Shown: positions 19,846 through 27,923 of the stretch, piece after piece
Layout: every line of letters starts with the position of its first letter
How positions within the stretch are numbered: the first letter of the stretch is position 1
Assembly (NCBI RefSeq): GCF_001076885.1
Contig: NZ_JVDT01000162.1
Span: forward strand, 1 to 54,200
Direction: 5' to 3'
Source: Bacillus sp. 522_BSPC
GTDB taxonomy: Bacteria; Bacillota; Bacilli; Bacillales; Cytobacillaceae
DNA: 54,200 bases
Translations under genes and position numbers: made by a program
The notes under the pieces: model-generated
Told to the model about the DNA's origin: nothing
Seen by the model: only the letters and a program-made list of their open reading frames with translations
The model's database searches: none

Positions 19846-21069
19846 TTGAACACAATATCCAATACTAAAAGGCTACAAATTGCTTTTCTGTTGGGATCAT
19901 TATCCCTATTAGGTCCATTTACAATCGATACATATTTACCTGCGTTTCCAACGATTGTTGAGGAATTTCACACGAGTGCCTCTCTTGTGCAAGTTAGTTT
20001 AACGACTTGCTTATTAGGATTAGGTTTAGGCCAGTTAATTATTGGGCCAATGAGTGATGTACAGGGCCGTCGAAAACCATTGCTTATTTTTCTCGGTTTA
20101 TATTTATTATCTTCATTAGTCTGTGCGGTAGCGCCAAATATCTATATGTTGATTGTTTCACGATTCATACAAGGATTTGCAGCGGCAGGTGGTCTTGTTA
20201 TTTCAAGAGCTGTTGTTCGAGATCTTTATAGTGGAAGAGAACTAACAAAGTTTTTTGCTACATTGATGTTGATTGGAAACCTTGGACCAATTGTGGCGCC
20301 AATTATCGGCGGGGCTATTCTTTCCTTTGCAAATTGGAAAGTGGTTTTTCTTGTTTTAACATGTGTTGGCGCCATTTTGACGGTAGTCGTTTCCTTTAAA
20401 CTAGAAGAAACGTTACCAACTGAAAAACGTGTACCAAGTAATATGAAACAAGTAGTCATGAATTTCGGTTCCTTATTAAAAGACCGTGAATTTGCCGGTT
20501 ATGCATTTACACAAGGCTTTACCACAGCAGGAATCTTTGCCTATGTATCTGGTATTTCTTTTGTTTACCAAAATATTTATGGCGTTTCCCCTCAAGTCTT
20601 TAGTTTATTGTTTGGAATAAACGGGGTTGGCTTAATTATTGGAACACAAATTGTTGGTCGATTATCTAGATTTTCGGAGAAAACCTTCTTGAAAAGTGGT
20701 TTAGTTCTTTCTATGTCCGCTTCTATTCTGTTAGTAATTGCGATTTTATTACATGCACCATTACTAGCTGTTGCAATCCCAATTTTCCTATTCGTCACTT
20801 CTATCAGTATAATTGGTACATCATCCTTCTCTTTAGCAATGGAAACAAAGGGACATATGGCAGGAAGTGCATCTGCATTATTAGGCTTATTACCGTTTTT
20901 ACTAGGTTCATTAACTGCACCATTAGTAGGAATTGGAGGAGAATATACTGCTCTACCGATGGGAGTTATCATCTTCGCATCAAGCTTATTAGCTTTCTTA
21001 TCCTACTTTATATTAGTGCGAAAAGCTCCTTTAAAAGTGAATACACCAAAGCATGCTACGCATAATTAA
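19846..21069 (+). CDS. Bcr/CflA-family multidrug MFS exporter
   Basis: 407 residues, 12 spans. GPFTIDTYLPAFPTIVEEF at residues 18-36 is the Bcr/CflA signature, followed by motif A GPMSDVQGRRKPL and the span-4/5 region RFIQGFAAAGGLVISRAVVRD. The family effluxes drugs such as bicyclomycin, and some members export cysteine or sulfonamides. TTG 19846 is the start, behind AGGAAGG. It has its own terminator downstream and is probably monocistronic. Confidence 0.9.
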   Translation: MNTISNTKRLQIAFLLGSLSLLGPFTIDTYLPAFPTIVEEFHTSASLVQVSLTTCLLGLGLGQLIIGPMSDVQGRRKPLLIFLGLYLLSSLVCAVAPNIYMLIVSRFIQGFAAAGGLVISRAVVRDLYSGRELTKFFATLMLIGNLGPIVAPIIGGAILSFANWKVVFLVLTCVGAILTVVVSFKLEETLPTEKRVPSNMKQVVMNFGSLLKDREFAGYAFTQGFTTAGIFAYVSGISFVYQNIYGVSPQVFSLLFGINGVGLIIGTQIVGRLSRFSEKTFLKSGLVLSMSASILLVIAILLHAPLLAVAIPIFLFVTSISIIGTSSFSLAMETKGHMAGSASALLGLLPFLLGSLTAPLVGIGGEYTALPMGVIIFASSLLAFLSYFILVRKAPLKVNTPKHATHN

Positions 21070-21089
21070 TGAAATATATCTTTTCTTTA

Positions 21090-21127
21090 AAACAGGTACT
21101 TTCGAATGAGAAAGTACCTGTTTTTTT
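21090..21127 (+). terminator. Terminator after the Bcr/CflA gene
   Basis: ACAGGTACTTTC pairs with GAAAGTACCTGT, then seven or more Ts. Confidence 0.88.
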
Positions 21128-21296
21128 GGAGAAAGAAGAACTTTGTTTGATTCTTTTCGATAAATGACAAAATAGTTTGATAAAATGAACAAGAAAAGAA
21201 AATAGAGTTAACACTAGCTCCAAATGCAAGGAAAGCTAATTTCTTTATTATTCCACAGGAAAATATAAACCAGCTAATAATGAGGAGGTATGGCGG

Positions 21297-22301
21297 ATGT
21301 CAAAACCTAAAGTGCTGCAAATATTACCCATGTATCATGAAGCAGCTGAGAAAATCTTAAACAATAAGGCAGAGGTTATAAGAACAGATGATTATAGTAT
21401 GGAAAATTTATGTGAATTAGTTAAAGATGTGGATGCAGTAGTTTTAAGAGCGCCTGCACGAATAGAAAAAGAAGTAATTGAAGCTAATCCTCATTTAAAA
21501 GTGATTTCTGGAGCAGGAGTTGGGCTTGATAATATTGATGTTGCATATGCCACAAAGGTAGGGATTCCAGTATTGCATGCACCTTCCGTAAATAAAGTTT
21601 CCACTGCAGAGCATACCGTAATGTTTATCATGGCATTAAGTAAGTCCCTTCTAAACTTTCATAAAGAAATGGAAAAAGGAAACTTTGATTCGAGGAATCG
21701 AATAAGTACCCAAGAATTAAAGGGGAAGAAAGTAGGGCTAATAGGTTTCGGGAGCATTGCACAAGAGGTAGCAAAGCGATTAGTGTATGGGTTAGATATG
21801 AAGGTAGAAGCTTGGGTAAGAGAGGTTAGGCCTACTAAACAGAAAAAAGCGAATGATCTAGAAGTGGAAATTACCGACGATATCAAAAAAGTATTTGCTG
21901 AGTCTGACTTTATATCTATACATATTCCATTAAATGAAGAAACGAAATATTTCATTGATAATGCGTTATTTTCCTTGATGAAACCAACAGCATATATCAT
22001 TAACACAGCAAGAGGTGCTGTCATTAATCAAGAGGATTTATACACGGTTTTATCAGCCAATAAAATCGCAGGAGCTGCCCTTGATGTCTATGAAGTGGAG
22101 CCAATATCAAAAGACAACAAATTATTAAGCTTATCCAATGTCCTACTCACCCCACATGTAGGTGGAACAACAAGGGAAAGTAATTATATTATGGCGACTA
22201 CTGTTGCACAAAATGTTATTAATTTCTTAAATGGAGAGGAGCCAGAGTTTATTGCTAATCCAGGTGTTTTGAAGAAGAATGAGGGTCTGATTAGGAAGTA
22301 A
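21297..22301 (+). CDS. D-2-hydroxyacid dehydrogenase (NAD-dependent)
   Basis: 334 residues. Rossmann motif GLIGFGSIAQ; catalytic Arg in NTARGAVINQ, Glu in YEVEPIS and His in LTPHVGGTTRES. The substrate domain has VISGAGVGLDNID. It would act on a D-2-hydroxyacid/2-oxoacid pair. Distinct in sequence from the enzyme at 6612, with a longer insert between the cofactor motif and the catalytic Arg. GAGGAGG lies 8 bases before ATG 21297. It appears monocistronic, flanked by terminators. Confidence 0.88.
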   Translation: MSKPKVLQILPMYHEAAEKILNNKAEVIRTDDYSMENLCELVKDVDAVVLRAPARIEKEVIEANPHLKVISGAGVGLDNIDVAYATKVGIPVLHAPSVNKVSTAEHTVMFIMALSKSLLNFHKEMEKGNFDSRNRISTQELKGKKVGLIGFGSIAQEVAKRLVYGLDMKVEAWVREVRPTKQKKANDLEVEITDDIKKVFAESDFISIHIPLNEETKYFIDNALFSLMKPTAYIINTARGAVINQEDLYTVLSANKIAGAALDVYEVEPISKDNKLLSLSNVLLTPHVGGTTRESNYIMATTVAQNVINFLNGEEPEFIANPGVLKKNEGLIRK

Positions 22302-22354
22302 TAGTAATAAGTAAATTAGGATTAATGGTTAAACCAATAATGTAATATCTGAAG

Positions 22355-22384
22355 AAAGCTCACCGACATAAAGGTGAGCTTTTA
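22355..22384 (+). terminator. Terminator after the 2-hydroxyacid dehydrogenase
   Basis: AAAGCTCACC pairs with GGTGAGCTTT around a short loop. The T-tract is short. Confidence 0.7.
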
Positions 22385-22607
22385 ATGTCCTAATATTTAA
22401 TCAATTATTGTATTACTTCTCTTTTTTTGTAATTATATTAATATATTATAAATGCTTATTTAGGTATATTTTTTCACATTAGTTCGAGTTAATTACTATT
22501 CTGGAAAAATTTTATATCTATCTCTTTTTTCATATCCAGAGTATAGTTAGTTTCAGAGAGTGATGGACGACGATAATCGACATAAATACAGAGAGTCAAA
22601 ATCGTTC

Positions 22608-22712
22608 TCATTCTGCAACAAAGGCAAACCAGTTGAAAAATTGGGACGCAAAGTTACAGACCTAAACGTGAGAATCACCATGGTGGCTGAGCTGCTGAAG
22701 GATGGAGAATGA
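22608..22712 (+). ncRNA. Cyclic-di-GMP-I (GEMM-I) riboswitch aptamer
   Basis: Core signatures occur in canonical order: GGCAAACC (22623-22630), a GAAA tetraloop in its hairpin, GGGACGCAAAG, then GACCTAAAC and finally ATGGTGGCTGAGCTGC in place of the consensus GGTAGCCGGGTTACC segment. Outer helix P1 forms from TCATTCT (22608-22614) and AGAATGA (22706-22712). This class binds c-di-GMP. It lies 133 nt before the WxL-type gene and 28 nt before a terminator-like hairpin, so it should switch transcription of the surface-protein gene. Ligand specificity (c-di-GMP versus cGAMP variants) is not settled here. Confidence 0.9.
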
Positions 22713-22739
22713 TACTCGTGTTATGAGTTGAAATTCAAG

Positions 22740-22780
22740 ATTCTTCCGATTCAAAAAATTTGTGTTGGAGGGATTTTTTT
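22740..22780 (+). terminator. Riboswitch expression platform: terminator with competing pairing
   Basis: ATTCTTCC (22740-22747) can pair with GGAGGGAT (22767-22774, two G-U pairs), followed by TTTTTT. The same ATTCTTCC can instead pair with GGAGAAT (22704-22710), the 3' strand of aptamer helix P1, with one bulge. Ligand binding would hold P1, free the terminator strand and turn the gene off. The OFF direction is my inference from pairing by eye. Confidence 0.55.
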
Positions 22781-22844
22781 AATGGATAAAAATAACGTGC
22801 TTATTTCAAATAAATTAAACAAACAGTCTAAAGGAGGAAATTCA

Positions 22845-23390
22845 ATGATTAAAAAATTATTTGCAACTGTTTCTACTTTAGCAATTATAGGTTCCGCATT
22901 GGTTGGTGGACAATCAGCATTTGCTGCTACAACAGCAATCGAAGGTGGTTCATTATCATTTGGTACTCAACCAAGTGTTGATAACTTTGGCTCTGTAACT
23001 CTTAATGGACAAGTTCAAAATAGTACTGCTGCTGTTAGTGCATTTACTGTAATTGACGCAACAGGAACCGGAGATGGATGGAACGTTGTGGTGAAAGCTG
23101 ATCAATTTACGGATTCAGCTAATGGATTAACATTACCAACCAATTCAATTGATATCGATCTTCCAACAGTGACTGCGGATACCGGAGCTAGTGAGTTAGC
23201 TACCATTTCTAAAGCAAGTGGTAAAATAGATAGTTCTACTGGTGTGAAAATTCTTTCTGCTGCTGAAGGCGGCGGCATGGGTACGTATAATGTAGATGCA
23301 AACAATTTAACGTTAACTCTTCAACCAAAAGATGTTAAAGCAGGAACATACACTTCAACAATTTCAGTAACTGTTACAACTGGACCATGA
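22845..23390 (+). CDS. Secreted WxL-domain-like surface protein
   Basis: 181 residues from ATG 22845, which has AAGGAGG 7 bases upstream; an in-frame reading extends further upstream but lacks that signal. Signal peptide MIKKLFATVSTLAIIGSALVG... cleaved after AFA (residue 27). The mature protein is small, Thr/Ser/Gly-rich and beta-strand-like, beginning GGSLSFGTQPSVDNFGSVTLNGQ and containing GDGWNVVV (Trp79) where WxL proteins have the first Trp-x-Leu motif. The second motif near the C-terminus has lost its Trp (NNLTLTLQP). WxL proteins attach to peptidoglycan. The partner-type gene DUF916/DUF3324 follows at 25465, and a c-di-GMP riboswitch precedes it. WxL call by pattern and context. Confidence 0.82.
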   Translation: MIKKLFATVSTLAIIGSALVGGQSAFAATTAIEGGSLSFGTQPSVDNFGSVTLNGQVQNSTAAVSAFTVIDATGTGDGWNVVVKADQFTDSANGLTLPTNSIDIDLPTVTADTGASELATISKASGKIDSSTGVKILSAAEGGGMGTYNVDANNLTLTLQPKDVKAGTYTSTISVTVTTGP

Positions 23391-23411
23391 TATAAGCGAA
23401 TTCCTAATGTG

Positions 23412-23439
23412 ACCATGTCTAATAAGGCATGGTTTTTTT
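23412..23439 (+). terminator. Terminator of the WxL gene and intron insertion site
   Basis: ACCATG and CATGGT form a hairpin around TCTAATAAGG, followed by seven Ts (23433-23439). The group II intron starts 2 nt after the T-run. Group IIC introns are known to insert next to intrinsic terminators. Confidence 0.85.
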
Positions 23440-23441
23440 GT

Positions 23442-25327
23442 GTGCGCCCGGCATGGGCTATAACTTGGTGGTGAAAGTCCACTACAGGCTTGGCAGTAGG
23501 AACTGTTAGCTAATGGCAAGGGTGTCCATCGTGAGGTGGAATCTGAAGGAAGCCGGAGGCAAAATCCCGAACTGACGGACAGAAACTATATATAAGGCTG
23601 AATTGGGATGGACGAGTTTGCACAACAAAACAAAGTCCAATACTGCACGAGTCCCATACAGTAAATATAGCAGTTACATGGGAGGAAGGTTATAGCTCTT
23701 ACCCGGGGAGGTCTTACAAGGGTTCCCGACAAGAGAGATGGAATATCTCACAGGAACAAGTTGGTCAGTGATGACAAACTGAATTGTAAGAAGTCAGCAG
23801 AAGCCATAGTAGTTCCTTTGGAATGAAGGGCTGAACAATAACAATCTTGAAGAAATGCGGAGGTGAAGACAGTGCAAAGACCACAGAATACATTGGAAAA
23901 TGGCTATTTGCAAAGAGATAAGTTGGAAACTGAAGAGTATGCAAAAGTGTGCAGTACTGTCCTTAAAGAAGCAAGACGACAAGATGGTATCGACTTAATT
24001 GACAGAATAATTGATGATAATAATCTACTTAGAGCATGTGAGAAGGTCAAGGCAAATAAAGGTGCACCCGGTATTGATGGGATGACAGTAAATGAACTTT
24101 TTGGTCATGTAAGTAAATACCACAAGCAATTGAAAAGAAAATTGAAGGATGGCACTTATAAACCTTTACCTGTTAAACGTGTTGAAATTCCCAAACCAGA
24201 TGGGTCTAAACGTAAGTTAGGCATTCCATGTGTAAGGGATCGTATGGTCCAACAAGCAATCTATCAAGTAATCGGTGGGATAATCGACCCTCATTTCTCA
24301 GAAATGAGCTATGGATTTAGACCCAACAGAAACCAACATCAAGCCATTGAGCAATCCATCAACTATTACGAACAAGGATATAAAGTGGTTGTAGACTGTG
24401 ACTTAAAGAGTTACTTCGACACCATAAATCACCAGAAGTTGATGGAATACCTAAAGGTATTTATACAAGACAATATAGTCCTAAAGCTAATTTGGAAATT
24501 TCTTAAGAGTGGAATCCTTGAAAATGGACTAACAAAATCAACGGATTCTGGTGCTCCTCAAGGCGGCGTTCTTTCGCCAATATTGAGTAACGTCTACTTA
24601 AATCAACTAGATAAGGAATTAGAGAAACGTGGACACAAGTTTGTGCGCTTTGCGGATGACTTCTGCGTTTATGTTAAAAGCAATCGAGCTGGGCAACGGG
24701 TACTAGAAAGTATCTCTAACTTTCTAGAGAAAGATTTGAAACTGACGGTTAACAGCACTAAGAGCCAAATTGGAAGTCCAACAAAATTGAAATTTCTAGG
24801 TTTTTGCATACACTCTACTTCTAAAGGTGTTAGTTGTAGACCGCACCAGGCAGCCAAAAAGAGATTTAAAGTTAAATTAAAATCCCTAACCAGACGAAAT
24901 CGCCCAGGTAAGTTTGAGGAAATAGCCAAAGCAATTAACCAAGCGACTGTTGGTTGGATAAATTACTATGGGATTAGCTTGATGAAGAGGTTTATTAAAG
25001 ATATTGCACAATGGTTGAATCATCGATTAAGACAGATTATATGGAAAAGATGGAAAAAGGTCAAAACACGTTATGCGCAACTAAGGAGATTAGGCATCAA
25101 ACATGAAGAGGCTTTGAAAGTAGCTAATACCCGAAAGGGTTATTGGAGGATGTCGGGCTGTGAAACGCTTCATACGGCAATTAAAATAAAGACGCTCATT
25201 AAATGGGGTCTAAAAGACCTTAACCATTTATATGAACGTCGATACTTAAGTTATTGAACCGCCGTATACGGGACCGTATGTACGGTGGTGTGAGAGGTCG
25301 GGAGTTAATCACTCCCTCCTACTCGAT
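23442..25327 (+). mobile_element. Group IIC (bacterial class C) intron with reverse transcriptase
   Basis: The 5' end GTGCGCCCGGCATGGGC and the structured stretch to about 23870 are typical of group II domain I-III. The 3' end holds domain V (GAACCGCCGTATACG ... CGTATGTACGGTGG, about 25255-25290) and domain VI with CCTCCTACTCGATT. The ORF sits in domain IV and its stop codon overlaps the start of domain V. About 1.9 kb. Class C is indicated by the compact RNA, the ORF without an HNH endonuclease and the insertion directly after a terminator hairpin. Ends are good to a few bases only. The element looks intact. Confidence 0.9.
23872..25257 (+). CDS. ltrA: Group II intron reverse transcriptase/maturase
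   Basis: 461 residues from GTG 23872, set by GGAGG 8 bases upstream. RT blocks are visible: NKGAPGIDGMTV (RT1), RVEIPKPDGSKRKLGIPCVRDRMVQQA (RT2-2a), YGFRPNRNQHQAI, VVDCDLKSYFDTINH (RT3), GAPQGGVLSPILSNVYLN (RT4) and the active-site FADDFCVYV (RT5). A thumb/X maturase domain with INQATVGWINYYG and a C-terminal GYWRMSG...LIKWGLKDL segment follows. No HNH endonuclease domain, as in class C. It assists splicing and reverse-transcribes the intron into DNA, probably priming at replication forks. Confidence 0.93.
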   Translation: MQRPQNTLENGYLQRDKLETEEYAKVCSTVLKEARRQDGIDLIDRIIDDNNLLRACEKVKANKGAPGIDGMTVNELFGHVSKYHKQLKRKLKDGTYKPLPVKRVEIPKPDGSKRKLGIPCVRDRMVQQAIYQVIGGIIDPHFSEMSYGFRPNRNQHQAIEQSINYYEQGYKVVVDCDLKSYFDTINHQKLMEYLKVFIQDNIVLKLIWKFLKSGILENGLTKSTDSGAPQGGVLSPILSNVYLNQLDKELEKRGHKFVRFADDFCVYVKSNRAGQRVLESISNFLEKDLKLTVNSTKSQIGSPTKLKFLGFCIHSTSKGVSCRPHQAAKKRFKVKLKSLTRRNRPGKFEEIAKAINQATVGWINYYGISLMKRFIKDIAQWLNHRLRQIIWKRWKKVKTRYAQLRRLGIKHEEALKVANTRKGYWRMSGCETLHTAIKIKTLIKWGLKDLNHLYERRYLSY

Positions 25328-25464
25328 TTATTATTAATCCCTTTTTAGCATTAAATATTCAAAGATAAGGAAGACATGTTCAATCGATATTGTTTTTTCT
25401 TTTTCTACTCTAATGAAAATTCTCTAACTTGGTTAAAATAAGCCAACGATAGGGAGGTACAAGC

Positions 25465-26484
25465 ATGAAAGTGTTTCGTATTTTATTTTTAATACTCATA
25501 TTTGGAAAGGCATCTCCATTAGTTAGTATATATGTGAAGGCAGAGGAAGCTAGCGTTCCTTTAACCATTGAGCCAATCTATCCAGAAAATCAAAATCTTC
25601 AAACAAAAGGGTACTTTGATTTGTCTGTAAATTCGAGCGAAGTACAAACACTTCAAGTGCGCATTACCAACAATGAGGACAAAGAGGTAACGATAAGTAT
25701 TAAGCCAGCAAATGCTTATACTAATCCAAATGGTGGAATGCTCTATGAGGATGAGCTATACTCTACCGATACCGTTCTTTTGGAGGATGCTGTTCGATTG
25801 GCTGAATTTATTAAAGTAGAAGAGACTGTAAAGGTACCTCCATCAACATCTGTGGAGGTACCCATTGAGTTAACAGTTCCAGAATTAGATGGAAAGCATA
25901 TTTTAGGGGGTATTCTTTTTACAATGCAAGGAGAGGAAACGGAAACACAACAAGAAGCGGAAGAAGGTACTGCGAATTTTATTTTGAAAACAGAGACCGT
26001 CTATGCCATTGCACTTCAACTAAATATACCAAATGAAGTGCCTGATAACTTCCAATTTGGAGAAGCAGGTTTTAGTGGCGAAACTGGTTTTGTGTTTATG
26101 GAAATGAGCAACGATGCAAAAAAAATACAAGAAAAAATAGCAGGTACTTATTCGGTTTCAGATAAGGATGGAAACGAGTTGTTTAAAGGGGAATATGGAC
26201 CTTTTAAAATGGCCCCTAAGACAAAAATAAGATATCCAATCCAATGGAATGATGAAACACTTGAAGATGGCGACTATACATTAAATATAAAAGGGAAAGT
26301 TGATGGGAAAGAGGTATCCACAGCTAAACCCTTTACCATTAATAACAAAGATGTAACGGAATATGTAGAGAAAACACAAGCTACTCAAGTGAAAGTAGAT
26401 AATGGCATTCCAATATGGGTTTGGATAATTGGAGCGGTATTATTTGGTTTAGTAATGTTTTTGATTGGAAAAAGAAGAAAGTAG
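25465..26484 (+). CDS. WxL-interacting membrane protein (DUF916 + DUF3324)
   Basis: 339 residues. Signal peptide (about 1-25), then DUF916-type beta-sandwich (about 30-155, TIEPIYPENQNLQTKGYFDLSV, LDGKHILGGILF) and DUF3324-type region (about 165-290). A C-terminal membrane span VWIIGAVLFGLVMFLIG with KRRK stop-transfer follows. In Firmicutes this architecture binds WxL proteins and peptidoglycan at the cell surface. The WxL-like gene lies 2 kb upstream; without the intron the two genes would be about 190 bp apart. GGGAGG precedes ATG 25465. Whether read-through from the riboswitch reaches it is unknown. Confidence 0.88.
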   Translation: MKVFRILFLILIFGKASPLVSIYVKAEEASVPLTIEPIYPENQNLQTKGYFDLSVNSSEVQTLQVRITNNEDKEVTISIKPANAYTNPNGGMLYEDELYSTDTVLLEDAVRLAEFIKVEETVKVPPSTSVEVPIELTVPELDGKHILGGILFTMQGEETETQQEAEEGTANFILKTETVYAIALQLNIPNEVPDNFQFGEAGFSGETGFVFMEMSNDAKKIQEKIAGTYSVSDKDGNELFKGEYGPFKMAPKTKIRYPIQWNDETLEDGDYTLNIKGKVDGKEVSTAKPFTINNKDVTEYVEKTQATQVKVDNGIPIWVWIIGAVLFGLVMFLIGKRRK

Positions 26485-26509
26485 AAGATTGGATATAGAA
26501 TTTAATTCA

Positions 26510-26549
26510 CTAGAAAAAAACTCATCCAACACGGTGAGTTTTTTTCTAG
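26510..26549. terminator. Bidirectional terminator between convergent genes
   Basis: CTAGAAAAAAACTCA pairs with TGAGTTTTTTTCTAG. T-rich arms on both strands serve the surface-protein gene (+) and the SDR gene (-). Confidence 0.85.
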
Positions 26550-26566
26550 CGAAAGTAATATACGAT

Positions 26567-27328
26567 TTACTCTATCGTCTTCTTCATCGCATTATACATA
26601 TTTTCCACATGCTTATCCGAATCATCACGTGACATTCTCAAGCGATTGACAGAACTACCATATCCGATCTCCATCTTTCCTTCTTTTAATCCTTGGAAAA
26701 TTCCATCTGCGAATGCATCTAATGGTTCGCCACTAGTATGTAAGCCGGCACCGCCTAAATCTGTATTTACAGCAGGAGGAGCAACTTCGATTACTTCCAC
26801 AGAAGTGTCGGAAAGCTGGTGTCTTAAACTCATGGTAAAAGAATGCATTGCTGCTTTGGTTGCTGAATAAATCGGAGCAATTGCCATCGGTGTAAAGGCT
26901 AAGCCTGATGTTACATTAATAATGGTCGCATTTTCTTTTTCTGAAAAGTAAGGCGCAAACAACATAGATAGATGGATAGAAGCTTCCATATTAATGGTGA
27001 TTTCTTTGTTGAAATAACTCCAATCATTCTTAGCGTCTGCTTTTAACACATTAAAACGTTGTTGAATTCCTGCGTTGTTCACTAACACATTCACGTCTGG
27101 ATAGTTCGTTGTAACCCAATCGAATAGTGCAATACGGTCAGTTTCTACTGCTAGATCGCTCACATATGTAATAAGGCTAGGGAATTTCTCTTTCGCCTGT
27201 TGAAGTACCTCTTCTCGGCGACCACAAACAATCACTTGATTCCCTGCTTTCATAAATCGGTCTGCAAAAGCTAATCCGATCCCGGCGCTTCCACCTGTAA
27301 TTAGAATTGTATTGCTTGAGAGTTTCAT
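26567..27328 (-). CDS. Short-chain dehydrogenase/reductase, DltE-like
   Basis: 253 residues, classical SDR. Cofactor motif TGGSAGIGLAFA (residues about 11-22), NNAG in VLVNNAGIQ and active site YSATKAAMHSF, with an upstream Ser in NVTSGLAF. Whole-length resemblance to B. subtilis DltE (ITGGSAGIGL, VTSGLAF, LRHQL.DTSVEVIEVAPP), whose substrate is not firmly known. The N-terminal glycine pattern and CGRREEV suggest NADP use. It lies 56 bp downstream of a MerR gene on the same strand, probably in one transcript under that regulator. Confidence 0.87.
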   Translation of the reverse strand: MKLSSNTILITGGSAGIGLAFADRFMKAGNQVIVCGRREEVLQQAKEKFPSLITYVSDLAVETDRIALFDWVTTNYPDVNVLVNNAGIQQRFNVLKADAKNDWSYFNKEITINMEASIHLSMLFAPYFSEKENATIINVTSGLAFTPMAIAPIYSATKAAMHSFTMSLRHQLSDTSVEVIEVAPPAVNTDLGGAGLHTSGEPLDAFADGIFQGLKEGKMEIGYGSSVNRLRMSRDDSDKHVENMYNAMKKTIE

Positions 27329-27384
27329 TTGGATTCCTCTTTTCGAATTATTTTATACTATATATATAGCTACTAAATTTCTTT

Positions 27385-27756
27385 CTATATACTTTCCTCT
27401 ATCTTTTTCGTATACCGTGAAATTTTTACATCAATTCCTTTTAGGGATTCCTCCATTAACGATATCTCAGCGACTACATCTTGTTTGTGATTTTCCATCA
27501 TTGCAAGTCGTAGCTGAATGGTGCTGTCTCCTTCTATAATCCAATCAATATACTGTTTAATCTTTTTTATAGGCATATGCGTATTCTTTAAACAGATAAC
27601 TGTTCCGAGGAGTTCCATTTGATTTTCGGAAAATAACCGCCTTCCAGCTTCATCACGTTCTATTAATGGAAGCAGTCCTTGCTTTTCATAATATCTTATC
27701 GTTGATTCAGGAATATTAAATTTAGCTGATGCATCACTGATATGACAATATTTCAT
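27385..27756 (-). CDS. MerR-family transcriptional regulator
   Basis: 123 residues from ATG 27756. An in-frame ATG six codons upstream overlaps its GGAGG and is unlikely. The N-terminal winged helix (YCHISDASAKFNIPESTIRYYEKQGLL, then RDEAGRRLFSENQMELL) is typical, followed by a long dimerisation helix (about 80-118). No cysteine cluster for metals. The lone Cys residues suggest an organic or redox signal. It probably controls its own promoter at 27788-27818 and hence the SDR gene downstream. Confidence 0.88.
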   Translation of the reverse strand: MKYCHISDASAKFNIPESTIRYYEKQGLLPLIERDEAGRRLFSENQMELLGTVICLKNTHMPIKKIKQYIDWIIEGDSTIQLRLAMMENHKQDVVAEISLMEESLKGIDVKISRYTKKIEESI

Positions 27757-27787
27757 TCGGAGACCTCCATTCATTGTCGACAGAATT

Positions 27788-27818
27788 AGTATACGACTTA
27801 AACTACGGTTTAAGTCAA
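27788..27818 (-). promoter_or_regulatory. MerR-type promoter with 19-bp spacer and operator dyad
   Basis: On the minus strand TTGACT (27818-27813) and TATACT (27793-27788) are 19 bp apart. Between them lies the perfect dyad ACTTAAAC-N4-GTTTAAGT (27796-27815). An over-long spacer carrying a dyad is the hallmark of MerR-activated promoters. Confidence 0.85.
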
Positions 27819-27848
27819 GTAGTCAAATGAGGGGGCTCGTAAAATCAA

Positions 27849-27877
27849 TAAAAAAAGAGCAAATTATTGCCCTTTCT
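27849..27877 (-). terminator. Terminator of the radical-SAM peptide operon
   Basis: On the minus strand AGGGCAA pairs with TTGCTCT (one G-U), then TTTTTTATTG. It ends the operon that starts at 31146. Confidence 0.65.
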
Positions 27878-27923
27878 CTTTTTCCTTCATTAATTAAATA
27901 TTTGTTTCTGATTTTCTTCCTAA

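Noticed and set aside
23872-25257. Retron or DGR reverse transcriptase
   Set aside because: Group II RNA features surround the ORF and the maturase domain is present; there is no msr/msd or variable repeat.
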